Origin: Phycisphaerae bacterium
GTDB lineage: Bacteria; Planctomycetota; Phycisphaerae; UBA1845
Length of the DNA stretch: 64,000 nucleotides
NCBI GenBank assembly: GCA_029260215.1
Contig: JAJDDQ010000087.1
Span: 1-64,000 of the forward strand
Reading direction: 5' to 3'
The notes under the pieces are model-generated. The model made no database searches and had not been told where the DNA came from. It worked only from the letters and a program-made list of their open reading frames with translations. Every line of letters starts with the position of its first letter. Position 1 is the first letter of the stretch. This document shows positions 44,861-54,600 of this stretch, piece after piece. A program made the translations under genes and the position numbers.

Positions 44861-47647
44861 ATGCTCCGAATGATTCAAAACACCTCCGCAGCGTCGGCCA
44901 AATCGTACTATACCAAGGGCCTAACCCGCGAAGATTACTACAGCCAGGGCCAGGAGATTTTAGGTCGCTGGGGCGGCCGCGCGGCGCAGCTTCTAGGGCT
45001 TGATGGCTACGTAGATCGAGAGTCGTTCGAGGCGTTGTGTGAGAATAGGCATCCGCAAACTGGCAAGCGCCTGACGGTCCGCACCAAGGACAATCGCACC
45101 GTGGGCTACGACCTCAATTTCCACGTGCCCAAGAGCGTATCTGTGCTACAGGCCTACACACAGGATCAATCCCTGGTTGAGGCGTTTAGGGACGCCACGC
45201 AGGAGACCATGCTGGAGATCGAGGCCGACATGAAAACTCGCGTGCGACGGGGCGGTCGTGTAGCGGAGCGCGAAACAGCCAACGCTGTGTGGGCCGAGTT
45301 TATCCACTTTACAAGCCGTCCCGTGGACGGCGTGCCCGATCCGCATCTACACGCACATTGCTTCGTGTTTAACGCTTCGCACGACGATAAAGAGAACCGT
45401 TTCAAAGCGGGACAATTCAGGGACATCAAGCGGGACGCGCCTTACTACGAAGCGGCCTTCCACGCGCGCCTGGCCAAGACGCTCGCGGAACAAGGCTACG
45501 CCATCGAGCGCACCCACAAGGGGTGGGAGATCGGCGGCGTGCCGCAGAACGTGTTGGACAAGTTCTCGCGCAGAACGGCACAGATCGAAGAGGTAGCCGA
45601 GCGACGCGGCATTACCGATCCCAAGGCTAAATCGGAATTGGGTGCCAAGACCCGCGCCGCCAAGGACACCGAGCACACGCGCGACGAATTACGACAAGGA
45701 TGGCTCGGTAGAATGTCGCCCCACGAACACGCCGCTTTGGAACGCGTGGCCGCACGAACCGACCCAGCACCGAAGCCCAAGATCGACGGTAAACGTGCGA
45801 TGGACTACGCCGTCGCGCATGGCTTCGAGCGGTCTTCAGTCATCAGTGAACGCCAGCTAAAGACCGAGGCCCTGCGTCATGGTGTTGGCAACGTTACCGT
45901 GGATGAGGTCCACCGCGAATCAGAGCGCAAGGAGGTGCTTTCCGGTGACCTGAACGGCCAGCGCATGGTCACCACGCGCGAAGTGCTGGCCGAGGAAAAA
46001 CGCATGCTGGATTTTGCACGACTGGGGCGCGGTGTGTATGAACCGCTGGGCGCGCGTGGCTATGCGTTTCGGCGGGATTTTCTGAGCGACGAGCAAAAAG
46101 CCGCCGTGGAACACATTCTACAATCTCGCGATCAGGTCATCCTGCTTCGCGGTGGCGCCGGGGTCGGCAAAACAACACTCATGAAAGAGACCGTGAACGG
46201 CATCCGCGAAGCGGGAAAAAACGTCTTCGCGTTCGCGCCATCGGCAGACGCCAGCCGGGGCGTGCTTCGCGACGATGGCTTCAGCAAGGCGGAGACGGTG
46301 GCCAAACTCCTCGATAGCGAAGAACTGCAAGCCGAAACCAGGAACCAGGTCATCTGGATTGACGAGTCCGGTCTTTTGAGCGTCCGGGACATGGGCCGAG
46401 TGTTCAGCATCGCCGAGCGCCAGAACGCGCGTGTACTCCTATCAGGCGACACCAAACAGCACCTGCCGGTTCTACGTGGCGACGCCATGCGTTTGCTGGA
46501 AACCGAGGCCGGCCTCCAGCCGGCGGAGGTTTCCAATATCAGGCGCCAGCGAGGTGACTACAAGGCCGCCATTGGCGACATCAGCAAGGGGCGATTGGAG
46601 GACGGCTACAAGAAGCTGGACCAACTCGGCGCCCTCAGGGAGGTTCACGACCGGGACGAACGCCACCAGCAGTTAGCGCGTGACTACTACGAAGCTCTGA
46701 CCCAGGGGCGCACGGTGTTGGCAGTGTCGCCCACGCACCGCGAGGGCGCAGCCGTGACCGAGGCCATCCGCGCGGAACTACGTCAACAGGGCCGGATCGG
46801 CACCGAAGAGCGCCCCTTCACGCGACATCGAGTCCTTCAGCTGACCGAAGCTCAGCGCAGCGATTCGGCGAACTATCGCGAGGGCCTGGTGGTGCAGTTT
46901 CATCAGAACGTGCCGGGTTTTCAGCGTGGTCAACGGGTCAAGGTCGGCGCCGTCGATGTGGACGGCACGGTGCGCGTGCTGGCGGCGGTGCGCGGCGGTG
47001 AGGTTTCACCGTTGCCGCTGGAGCGTTCGCGTCATTTTCAGGTGTACGAGAGGGAGTCGTTGAATCTGTCAACGGGCGACCGTTTGCGCATCACGCAAAA
47101 CGGTTTTACCAAGAACCGCCGCCACCGCCTCAACAACGGCGCGGTGTATTCGGTAAAGGGCTTTACCGAGGAAGGCGACCTTCAACTGGCCAACGGCTGG
47201 GTGGTGGACAAGGACTACGCCAATTTCACACACGGATTCTGTACCACGTCGCATGCTGCGCAGGGTAAGACCACGGACAGGGTCTTGATCGCTCAGGGTG
47301 CGGAATCCTTCGGGGCGTCCAGCGCGGAACAATTCTACGTTTCGGCAAGCCGGGCACGCGAACGCGTGACCGTGTACACCGAGAACAAGGAAGACCTCTT
47401 GGACAGAGTGCAGCGATCTGAACGGCGCATCTCGGCCACGGAGTTGATGCAGCAGGACGCTCAAGCGCACAAAACGGCACGCAGCGAGCGGCTGCGCGAA
47501 CACACCGAGACACTCAACCGCATGGCGACCCAGACCCGCGCCTACGCCAGCCGACAGCGTGACCGCATCGCGGAAAAATACGCGGCATTCCGAGAACGTC
47601 GCGCCGCGCCGCCGGAACCGGCGCAGGGGGTGCCCCATGAACGATGA
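44861..47647 (+). CDS. MobF-family relaxase-helicase (TrwC/TraI type)
   Basis: The 928-residue protein starts with the relaxase domain. Catalytic tyrosines lie in the N-terminus (AKSYYTKGLTREDYYSQG), and the metal-binding three-His motif is PDPHLHAHCFVFN (~160). The central and C-terminal part is a superfamily 1 DNA helicase: Walker A LRGGAGVGKTTLM (~427), DEAx-type WIDESGLLS, LLSGDTKQHLPV, and ASRARERVTVYT near 830. It nicks oriT, binds the 5' end and unwinds the transferred strand. It is smaller than F TraI (1756 residues) and close to TrwC (966). The small gene at 47637 overlaps its end. Confidence 0.93.
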   Translation: MLRMIQNTSAASAKSYYTKGLTREDYYSQGQEILGRWGGRAAQLLGLDGYVDRESFEALCENRHPQTGKRLTVRTKDNRTVGYDLNFHVPKSVSVLQAYTQDQSLVEAFRDATQETMLEIEADMKTRVRRGGRVAERETANAVWAEFIHFTSRPVDGVPDPHLHAHCFVFNASHDDKENRFKAGQFRDIKRDAPYYEAAFHARLAKTLAEQGYAIERTHKGWEIGGVPQNVLDKFSRRTAQIEEVAERRGITDPKAKSELGAKTRAAKDTEHTRDELRQGWLGRMSPHEHAALERVAARTDPAPKPKIDGKRAMDYAVAHGFERSSVISERQLKTEALRHGVGNVTVDEVHRESERKEVLSGDLNGQRMVTTREVLAEEKRMLDFARLGRGVYEPLGARGYAFRRDFLSDEQKAAVEHILQSRDQVILLRGGAGVGKTTLMKETVNGIREAGKNVFAFAPSADASRGVLRDDGFSKAETVAKLLDSEELQAETRNQVIWIDESGLLSVRDMGRVFSIAERQNARVLLSGDTKQHLPVLRGDAMRLLETEAGLQPAEVSNIRRQRGDYKAAIGDISKGRLEDGYKKLDQLGALREVHDRDERHQQLARDYYEALTQGRTVLAVSPTHREGAAVTEAIRAELRQQGRIGTEERPFTRHRVLQLTEAQRSDSANYREGLVVQFHQNVPGFQRGQRVKVGAVDVDGTVRVLAAVRGGEVSPLPLERSRHFQVYERESLNLSTGDRLRITQNGFTKNRRHRLNNGAVYSVKGFTEEGDLQLANGWVVDKDYANFTHGFCTTSHAAQGKTTDRVLIAQGAESFGASSAEQFYVSASRARERVTVYTENKEDLLDRVQRSERRISATELMQQDAQAHKTARSERLREHTETLNRMATQTRAYASRQRDRIAEKYAAFRERRAAPPEPAQGVPHER

Positions 47648-48017
47648 ACGCGGTCATAGCCTCGCCGAGCGCTACGGCGTTACCCCGACCCACAGCGTGC
47701 CGGAACCCGAGTCGCGGGCCTTTTCGAAGGTCAGCGCCAATCGCGGCTTTGTCATCATGTTGGATCTGCGTTTCAAGACCGGCGATTGCGTGGCCCTGCC
47801 CTATTCGTTTCTGAATGTCATTCAGTTCAGCCGATCACGGGGAATTCGTCTTTCGTTCGGCGGCCACAAGGTCACAGTCACGGGGCGCAATCTTGAGCCG
47901 CTTTATCGTGGCCTGCGCGATCACAGGATTACCTGGATTCAGGAGTCCGAGGAGGCTCTGGACGTTGGCGGCGCGGACGAAACCGTCGTCGCCCGATTGC
48001 AACTGGAAGAGTCTTGA
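47637..48017 (+). CDS. Small hypothetical protein coupled to the relaxase
   Basis: The 126-residue product starts 11 nt before the relaxase stop. It has a beta-rich middle (IMLDLRFKTGDCVALPYSFL, then GIRLSFGGHKVTVTGRNLEP) reminiscent of a small nucleic-acid or protein binding fold, but no family is recognised. The overlap indicates translational coupling and a relaxosome-linked job. ATG 47637 is used because the upstream frame is inside the relaxase. Confidence 0.55.
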   Translation: MNDERGHSLAERYGVTPTHSVPEPESRAFSKVSANRGFVIMLDLRFKTGDCVALPYSFLNVIQFSRSRGIRLSFGGHKVTVTGRNLEPLYRGLRDHRITWIQESEEALDVGGADETVVARLQLEES

Positions 48018-48117
48018 CCTCCCGGAGATGCGGCCGGTTTCGATCGCAACCCGACAGAAGTAAACCGCCGGACCCCAAATGAGGAGTCCGGCGGCGGAAG
48101 CGATGCGCTTCAACGGG

Positions 48118-48408
48118 TTAGCCTTCGTAAGGCTGCTCGGTCTCGGTGTCTTCCGAGTTCGTGACACCGTTGTTGCGGCGGGGTTGGGACTGGATGAAGG
48201 CGTGTGCCTTTTCCAGGGCCACTGCGGCGGCGATCAGGTCGCGCTGATGCAGCGTGCCTGTGTCTTTGAAGCTGCCGTCATCGCTCTTGTAGCTGCGTGA
48301 CAGGGTCACCGTCAGGAACGTTCCGTTTGTTCCTTCGTTAGCCCAGATTGCGGCCTTTACGTTGCCGATTTCCACGCGGTGGATGGGAAGATTGCTCTTG
48401 TTTGTCAT
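48118..48408 (-). CDS. Small conserved mobile-element protein
   Basis: The 96-residue product starts MTNKSNLPIHRVEIGNVKAA and has repeated beta-strand-like segments (GTFLTVTLSRSY) and a helix (AAAVALEKAHAFIQSQ). Similar short proteins are, by recollection, frequent in planctomycete mobile elements; none has a known function. An excellent AGGAGG lies 6 nt before ATG 48408, directly next to a large hairpin (48422-48488), so translation may be controlled by RNA structure. Confidence 0.55.
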   Translation of the reverse strand: MTNKSNLPIHRVEIGNVKAAIWANEGTNGTFLTVTLSRSYKSDDGSFKDTGTLHQRDLIAAAVALEKAHAFIQSQPRRNNGVTNSEDTETEQPYEG

Positions 48409-48421
48409 GGTAAACCTCCTT

Positions 48422-48488
48422 GGGTTTGGGTTATGGGTTTTTGGTTCACCCACCGAAGGAAAGACCAAAAACCCTTACACCCAAACCC
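48422..48488. repeat. Large imperfect inverted repeat at the 5' side of the 48408 gene
   Basis: Left arm 48422-48445 (GGGTTTGGGT then TATGGGTTTTTGGT) pairs with right arm 48464-48488 (ACCAAAAACCC then TTACACCCAAACCC) with only 1-2 mismatches and one extra base. The loop is about 18 nt. It lies 2-3 nt beyond the AGGAGG of the minus-strand gene starting at 48408. It may be a structured 5' leader or a protein-binding site. Confidence 0.6.
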
Positions 48489-49112
48489 GGAGTTGCCGCC
48501 AGGCGGCTCCGCCGACCACAACGGCCCGCGGCGCGTCCACGCCCGCGGTCCGGACCGAGCCGGGCAAACTTCGCAGGCAAGAGAGAATCCTCTTTCAGAG
48601 GACCTGGCCGACCAGGCCACCCCAAAATCGCGGAGGGTTCCCCCTGGGAGACCGTCTATTTTTGGGTGGCGGAGGCTTCGACCTTGACGGCGAAGGCAAA
48701 CCGAAGTCTCGGACGGACCGGGTATGGCGTGGCCGACGCGGGACGTTGAAGGCGGATCCGTCGCGGTCCAGACAAACAAAATCGAGCAATTTCACACCAC
48801 AGTGTGCATCGGGCGCGTGCCGCCGATCTGATGCTCGTAACGGAATTTGAACGGAATGTTCTAGCGTGACTCCTCGCAAGCAACGGATGGACGGCCTCAA
48901 TGCCTGCACAGGACGCAATAAGAGCGTCCATGCGCCCAATGGCCCGAAAAACTCTCACAAGCCCATCGATCCCCGACGCTGCACGTGCGATTCGCGGAGA
49001 ACCGATCCGAGCGGACACAGGGTCGACCTGTTGCGCGCCGCGTTCCGCCGTCGTCACTGAAACCGGCGGTACTGGTCTGATGTCAGCAAAGACGATGTGT
49101 GGGTACATGGCT
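48489..49112. other. Gene-free interval upstream of parA
   Basis: About 620 bp. Apart from short G/C-rich repeats I see nothing that supports a gene. Open frames on both strands look like translated noncoding DNA (Arg/Gly/Pro-rich). Confidence 0.3.
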
Positions 49113-49254
49113 TTGTGGCCACAAGGCTACGTGGGCACGAATCGTGCACGATGCGTGCCGGATCATTCAATTCAGGCTTGCGCGAAAAGTTTGATTGCGC
49201 TACTGTCATCCCGTGGCATTGTGGTTACCAGGCCAGATGGCCTTGTAGCCACAA
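49113..49254. promoter_or_regulatory. Repeated operator-like boxes upstream of parA
   Basis: Three related 15-bp boxes are present: TTGTGGCCACAAGGC (49113-49127), TTGTGGTTACCAGGC (49219-49233), and TTGTGGCTACAAGGC on the minus strand (49240-49254). The last two face each other across 6 bp (CAGATG), giving a near-palindrome of 36 bp just 36 bp before the parA start. They are candidates for ParA/RHH autoregulation or a partition centromere. Confidence 0.55.
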
Positions 49255-49290
49255 CGGCGCTAACGATTGAGAACGAGTACTGGATACGAT

Positions 49291-50217
49291 GTGGCACACA
49301 AGGAAGAACAGGAATATCACAAGATAACGCGTAACACGCGCATCATCGCCGTGGGCAACCAGAAAGGCGGCGTGGGCAAGACGACTATCGCCGTCCATCT
49401 CGCCGCGGCGCTCGGTGAACGCGGTCGCAAGTGCCTCGTTTGGGACCTGGACGTGAATTGCGGTTCGACGCGGCATTTGGGCATCCCGGACGGACTCAAC
49501 GTGCTGGGCACGTTTGAGGTGCTGACCGGCGCGGAATCGGCCCAGGAAGTGATCGTGAGGCCCGGCGATCTCGATGGCGTCACGCTTCCCAAGAACGTTG
49601 AATTGCTGCCGGCCCACGTCAAGCTCGAAGGGTTGGATCGTGTCCTCGCGGCTCGGAATTCCTTCGTGGCCAGCCCGGACCTGTTGATTGCGCCATTGGA
49701 ATCGCTGCGGGGCCAATACGACTACATCCTTTTGGACACGGCACCCAATCTGACCACACCCACCATCGCGGCCTACAAGGCGGCGGCGTACTTCTTGCTG
49801 GTGACCACGCCGGAGTCGTTCGCCATCGACGGTCTGAACAACGCCATGAAGTACGTGGCCAACGCCCGCGAGGCGGGCAACCGCGCGCTGAGACTCATGG
49901 GTGTGGTGGTCGGCAAGGTACCGGGGCGCGGCACGCGGTTGTCCAGTGAATTACTCGATTACGTCGATCGCACCTTTGCCGGTGGCGACGCGTTTATGCA
50001 GCCCTACAAGACCACGATCAACGCATCCACCGTCATTCCGAGTGTACAGAAAGACGGGCGCACGCTGTTTGACACCGACCCTGAGCACAAGATCGCCTGG
50101 CAGTTCAGGGCGCTGGCGAGTGAGGTGGAAAAGAGATTCGAACAATTGGAGGCAGCGACGGGAAAGGAGGACAAATCGAATAGAGTTGGTCCTGCGGAGG
50201 ACGTCAGGAATGGCTAA
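49291..50217 (+). CDS. parA: ParA-type partition ATPase
   Basis: The 308-residue product has the deviant Walker A of ParA/Soj (GNQKGGVGKTTIAVHLAAAL near 23). It continues with LVWDLDVNCGSTRHLG (A'), YDYILLDTAPNLTTPT (Walker B) and LLVTTPESFAIDGL. These proteins segregate plasmids or stabilise integrative elements after excision. GTG 49291 has TGGA about 9 nt upstream; an upstream TTG (49267) is possible. The start of the RHH gene overlaps its stop by 8 nt. Confidence 0.9.
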   Translation: MAHKEEQEYHKITRNTRIIAVGNQKGGVGKTTIAVHLAAALGERGRKCLVWDLDVNCGSTRHLGIPDGLNVLGTFEVLTGAESAQEVIVRPGDLDGVTLPKNVELLPAHVKLEGLDRVLAARNSFVASPDLLIAPLESLRGQYDYILLDTAPNLTTPTIAAYKAAAYFLLVTTPESFAIDGLNNAMKYVANAREAGNRALRLMGVVVGKVPGRGTRLSSELLDYVDRTFAGGDAFMQPYKTTINASTVIPSVQKDGRTLFDTDPEHKIAWQFRALASEVEKRFEQLEAATGKEDKSNRVGPAEDVRNG

Positions 50218-50725
50218 GATCGGCGCACCGCCAGAGCGAGCATTCAATCCCATCGACGCGAATGTGCTGGCCGCGTTGAGCGGTTCGGAGATCGGCGCCG
50301 GCACGACACACGCAGAACACGCGGTGCAGGGTCAACCAATAACGAATGCCACACCGAACGTCGAACCGGGGAATCGATCATCAACAAATATGACGCTGAG
50401 CACCGGAAGCGGGCGGGAAACTCCGCTCAATCGCATAAGGAGATTTAAGGTCAGTACCGATGAAGACGTTGCCATCGACCGCGCAATGGGCCGGCTTTCG
50501 GAGTCACTATCCGCCAAGGTAGGATTCAGTCACGTCGCACGCTGCTTGTTGCGATTGTATCTCGATCACGAGACTCGGATTCTCGAATTGGCCAGGCACT
50601 CGGATGCACGAGCATCGCGGCCAGCGAACGGCGACGTCGCGGCCACGTTGGAATTCGAGCGTAAAATGGCAGGGGTCATACGTGAATCGCTTACTTCGGA
50701 CCAGCATGGACGCCACGAGGCGTAA
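50210..50725 (+). CDS. ParA partner with predicted ribbon-helix-helix domain
   Basis: The 171-residue product has a low-complexity N-terminus (about 1-80, Thr/Asn/Glu-rich) and a C-terminal region FKVSTDEDVAIDRAMGRLSE near 82. HVARCLLRLYLDHETRILE follows, which fits a ribbon-helix-helix DNA-binding fold. Being coupled to parA, it is the probable centromere-binding partner (a ParB analogue without ParB nuclease or CTPase motifs). GGAGG lies about 8 nt before ATG 50210. The boxes at 49113-49254 are its likely target. Confidence 0.7.
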   Translation: MAKIGAPPERAFNPIDANVLAALSGSEIGAGTTHAEHAVQGQPITNATPNVEPGNRSSTNMTLSTGSGRETPLNRIRRFKVSTDEDVAIDRAMGRLSESLSAKVGFSHVARCLLRLYLDHETRILELARHSDARASRPANGDVAATLEFERKMAGVIRESLTSDQHGRHEA

Positions 50726-50934
50726 CGTAGTGTTTTTGCAAGAGCCGTCGCACGGTCACACGATTCGGAACGAGAATAGTGTTGGGGCCGCGATGGGTGA
50801 ACCGCGAGAGTTGCCAACTTTCACATCGGAGTGGGGCGACCTCCCCCAAACAACCCATTGAAAACTCCTTGCGCCGAAATCCAAACCGATGTACGGTCAC
50901 TTCCGAACACAGGGCGTTGAAACCCTTCACAAGG

Positions 50935-50979
50935 CCGGCCCAGGTCCGTTAGTCCTGGTCTCCCATGTCGGGGGGCCGG
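50935..50979. repeat. Nested stem-loop in the interval before the XRE gene
   Basis: CCGGCCC at 50935-50941 pairs with GGGCCGG at 50973-50979, and CCAGG/CCTGG pairs inside (50940-50958). It is a candidate structured RNA or terminator downstream of the parA/RHH operon. The interval 50726-51060 shows no gene. Confidence 0.35.
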
Positions 50980-51060
50980 TGAATATAACACCCGCAAGGG
51001 AAACAGCCGGGCGTCTCGCTTTGTGGACGTTTCAATTCCCCCGATTCCAATGGAGGGAGA

Positions 51061-51435
51061 ATGGCGAAGCGAGACGAATTCGATTGCAGGGCGGGAAAAC
51101 TCCTGCGATCCGAGAGGCTCAGAGCACAAATATCGCAGGAGAAACTGGGCAAGCATCTGGGTGTGAGTTTTCAGCAAATTCAAAAGTATGAAACGGGTAC
51201 AAACCGCATCAGCCTGCACACGGCCGTTCGGTGTGCTACTGCATTCGACGTTCCCGTCACTCAGTTGATTCCCGACGCCCCCAAGCCAACACTCATCGAA
51301 AATCACGTCACCGCGCGAATCGTCGGTGCCTTCGAGCGACTGGAACCAAACGTTCAGCGTGCCGTGCTTCGCCTCTTGCAAGCAATGGCTCGTGAGCATC
51401 CAAATGTCTCAAGAACAAAACGCTCTGCCCGGTAG
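51061..51435 (+). CDS. XRE-family transcriptional regulator
   Basis: The 124-residue protein has a classical HTH near residue 12: AGKLLRSERLRAQISQEKLG, then FQQIQKYETGTNRISLHTAV. It matches the phage Cro/C1-like family. The C-terminus (about 80-124) is helical (GAFERLEPNVQRAVLRLLQA). It may regulate the cargo to the right or the RHS gene, but no operator is assigned. AGGGAG is 5 nt upstream of ATG 51061. Confidence 0.8.
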   Translation: MAKRDEFDCRAGKLLRSERLRAQISQEKLGKHLGVSFQQIQKYETGTNRISLHTAVRCATAFDVPVTQLIPDAPKPTLIENHVTARIVGAFERLEPNVQRAVLRLLQAMAREHPNVSRTKRSAR

Positions 51436-51620
51436 GGATACTTTCATCGCGGGAACATCCGAGGGCGCGAGTACAACCCCACGTTGATGTCGCGGCGTTG
51501 GTGCGCGCGTTTCCAGGCGCTATTTCAATACTCTTCAGTTTTCGTTCCAAAATGCCGAAAACAAGTTCAAATCGATGAGGGTGATTCCTTACCCAGAATA
51601 AAATGGTTGGAGAACAGAAG

Positions 51621-54600
51621 ATGGCAGACAGCCAGAAAAAGTCGATGGGAATAGTTGGGCTTGCGGTTGCCAGCGTGGCGTTTGGCGGCATTTGGCTCGG
51701 TGTCAAGCTCGGCAACGAACCCCAACCAGTTGCGGCGGCGCCCACTGATCCGACGCTCTATCACTTCTTTCACGACGACGGCTGGAGTGGCACGCTCATC
51801 GACGAAAACGCCGTAGTCGGCTGGAAAACTGCATCTTCCGAGTCGAAATTCTCGGCTGTGCTCTTTCAGAGAGTGCAGGATCCGGGTGCCACGTCCAAGT
51901 TCGCGATGATGGTATCCGGCTACACCGGTGAATTCGACTACGCGGTTGGCTCCCTTGAAGGCGAGTGGGGGTATGACGTCGCGAAGATCGACGGAAACAA
52001 GCTGAAGCCAACCTCGAACGGTTCCGGACCTGGAAAATGGGAACCTGTTCCCGACCCCAACGAAGATGGGTTGTTCTCGATTGACGAGCTAATCGGAGCC
52101 TCGGCGGGCGGGGACTACACATCTGAATTCGGAGACAGCCTGATTGAATCGCAGTTTTGTGTGATGGCGCAAGTTGGATGCGGCGGCGTGGTGAAATGCG
52201 GCACTTGCTCAACCGACGGAACCCAAAAAGGCCGAACCAGCAAAGGAGGCGGGAAGATTGATTCCTGCTGCGTAGAAGGGGAACAGGCACCCGAGCCACC
52301 CGGACCACCACAACCAGGTACTACTGATGTTGGACCACCGCTTGAGTGCGTAAATCCTGACTGTTCAGGTGGACCGGAGTTCCCCGCTGCTGAAGAAATC
52401 GGCGAGATCGTCAAGGTGGAAAAGCGTGGCGGATACGACGGCACCGACGGTGCCGAAGATGGAGGAGAGGGTTGCGCGTCATCAGCGCTTTCCAATGGCG
52501 TTGGCGAGGAAGAGGAGGATCAGGGCCTCGGATACTGGAACCACGGCGGAAATTTTATAACTTTTGCTGAAGCCAGCGGCCTTGGACTGCACGTCCATAT
52601 TCCGACGGGAAACGTTTACGCAAAGCACGACTTGGGTCCTGGCGTGACGGTTCAATACAATCACATGGATCGCGGCACCGAATCGACGTTGGGTAAGGGT
52701 TGGACGGATGGCAACAACCTCTACCTGGATACCGAAGCGATAGTCGGTGCCATCTTGGTCGTCGACGGTTCCGGTTACGAGAGCGCCTACACGTCGAATG
52801 GAGTCGGGTTTGACCGCCCTGTCATGCGCGACGCGGACCTGGTCTTTGTCGGAAACCAGTATGAGTTACGCTATCGTGACGGCGGGCGGGTACGATTCAA
52901 CATCGCCCCGACAACGCCCGGCGGAAGCATCCACCACGTAGCTGAGTTCGAAAACCAGCATGGATCGATCACACGATTCGATTATCTGCTTTCGCGGCTT
53001 TCGAAGATCACAACGGCCCACGGGCTTGAGATCGATTACAACTACAACGCCGAGGGGCGGATTACGAGCATCGATCACACCAACGGTGAAAGTACTTCAT
53101 TTGTCTATTCAGAAGACAAGTTGGTAGGGATTTGCGACGATGCCGGGTGCCTTGAATTCGGATACACGGGCGATTTACTGACAAGCGAAATGCTTAGGAA
53201 CGGCGTAACGTTTACATGTTCGTACACGCCTAGGTCACGCGAGATCAAGGATTCCCTGGGCGGGGCCATTGTGAGAGTTGACGCACCACGATTTCCGGAT
53301 TTTCGCAACGATCATATCAACACGTGGAACAGCGTGGGATATCTGCCAACAAATACGGTTCAAGTCACCGACGGACGGGGCGAGGTGTTGCATCGTGTCC
53401 GCAATCAATTCGGAAGGAGCGTTGCGATCAAGCGCCCCATTTCGCAATGGTCCGCTGTGACTCTCTTCCAGATGACATATGCTGCGGATGGTGAGGGGCG
53501 AATCACGTGGATGAAGAACGGTGTCGGCGCGACCCAAACGCTTGAATATGATTCTCTTGACCGACTGTCGCTGCGCACGGATGAGATGGGCGTGGAGACC
53601 GCGTACGCCTACTGGAACGATCCCAGTGTCCGACGCTATATGAACATTTCCAGTGTCACGCGCTCGATCGGCGGCGACGAGTCGATCTGGAGCGCCGACT
53701 ATTTTGGCGCTAACGGAAGGCTCAAGGGAATAACGGACCCCGTTGGCAACTCGATATCCTACACCTATACGTTTCACGCACAGGGCCCGAACAACCTTCC
53801 CGGAAGAGTCAAGGAAGTCGAACGGACCGACCGACTTGGCAACCGTACGAAACGGGAATATAGCGAACTTGGCCAGCTCATTATTCACACGATCGACCCT
53901 GGCGGACTCAATCTGGTTCGCGAATATTCGTATGGAAAGTTTCACCATCTCCTTACCAGTATCGAGACGCGCGTAACCCCCACAAAAACGCTGACAACGA
54001 TACTCGACTACGATGACGCGCTTCGTTGGAATGGCCTTACGATCGATCCCGTCGTATCGTCCGAGAGTCTTAATCTCACGTATTCGTGGACGATGGATGG
54101 CCAAGGAAAAACCGAATCATTTACTGACGCGAAAGGAACCACCACCGCTTATGAGCGTGACCACAGAGGGCGAATAGAGACGATCACGCATGACCCGGCA
54201 GGGTTGAATTTGCGCGCGGCGTACGCCTACGATGATGCCGACCTGCTCATCTCGTACACCGATCCCAACGGCGGTGTCTCACACTACGATTACAACGAAT
54301 ATGGGCACCTGGTTTTTGTACGTGATGCGGAGAATCTGAACACACGGTTTGTTACAAACACGCTCGGCTTGGTCACGACGCGCAATCGGTGGCATCAGCC
54401 CGGAAGTGTTGCCGGTCCGGGGCATCGAACGACGTACGCCTACGACAACGCGAATCGTATCCGAAGTATCTCTGTGCTTGGAAGCGGGACGACGTATGTC
54501 GAATACACGGACAGCGGTGCTTGCACACCTTGTGGTGCCGCTTATCGACCACTTGTGCGCAAAATCACAGACGGCGAAGGAAAGATATCGTTTTTCGAGT

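Noticed and set aside
48362-48850. 162-residue ORF over the hairpin upstream of parA
   Set aside because: Crosses the inverted repeat and the start of a better gene; composition Arg/Gly/Pro-rich.
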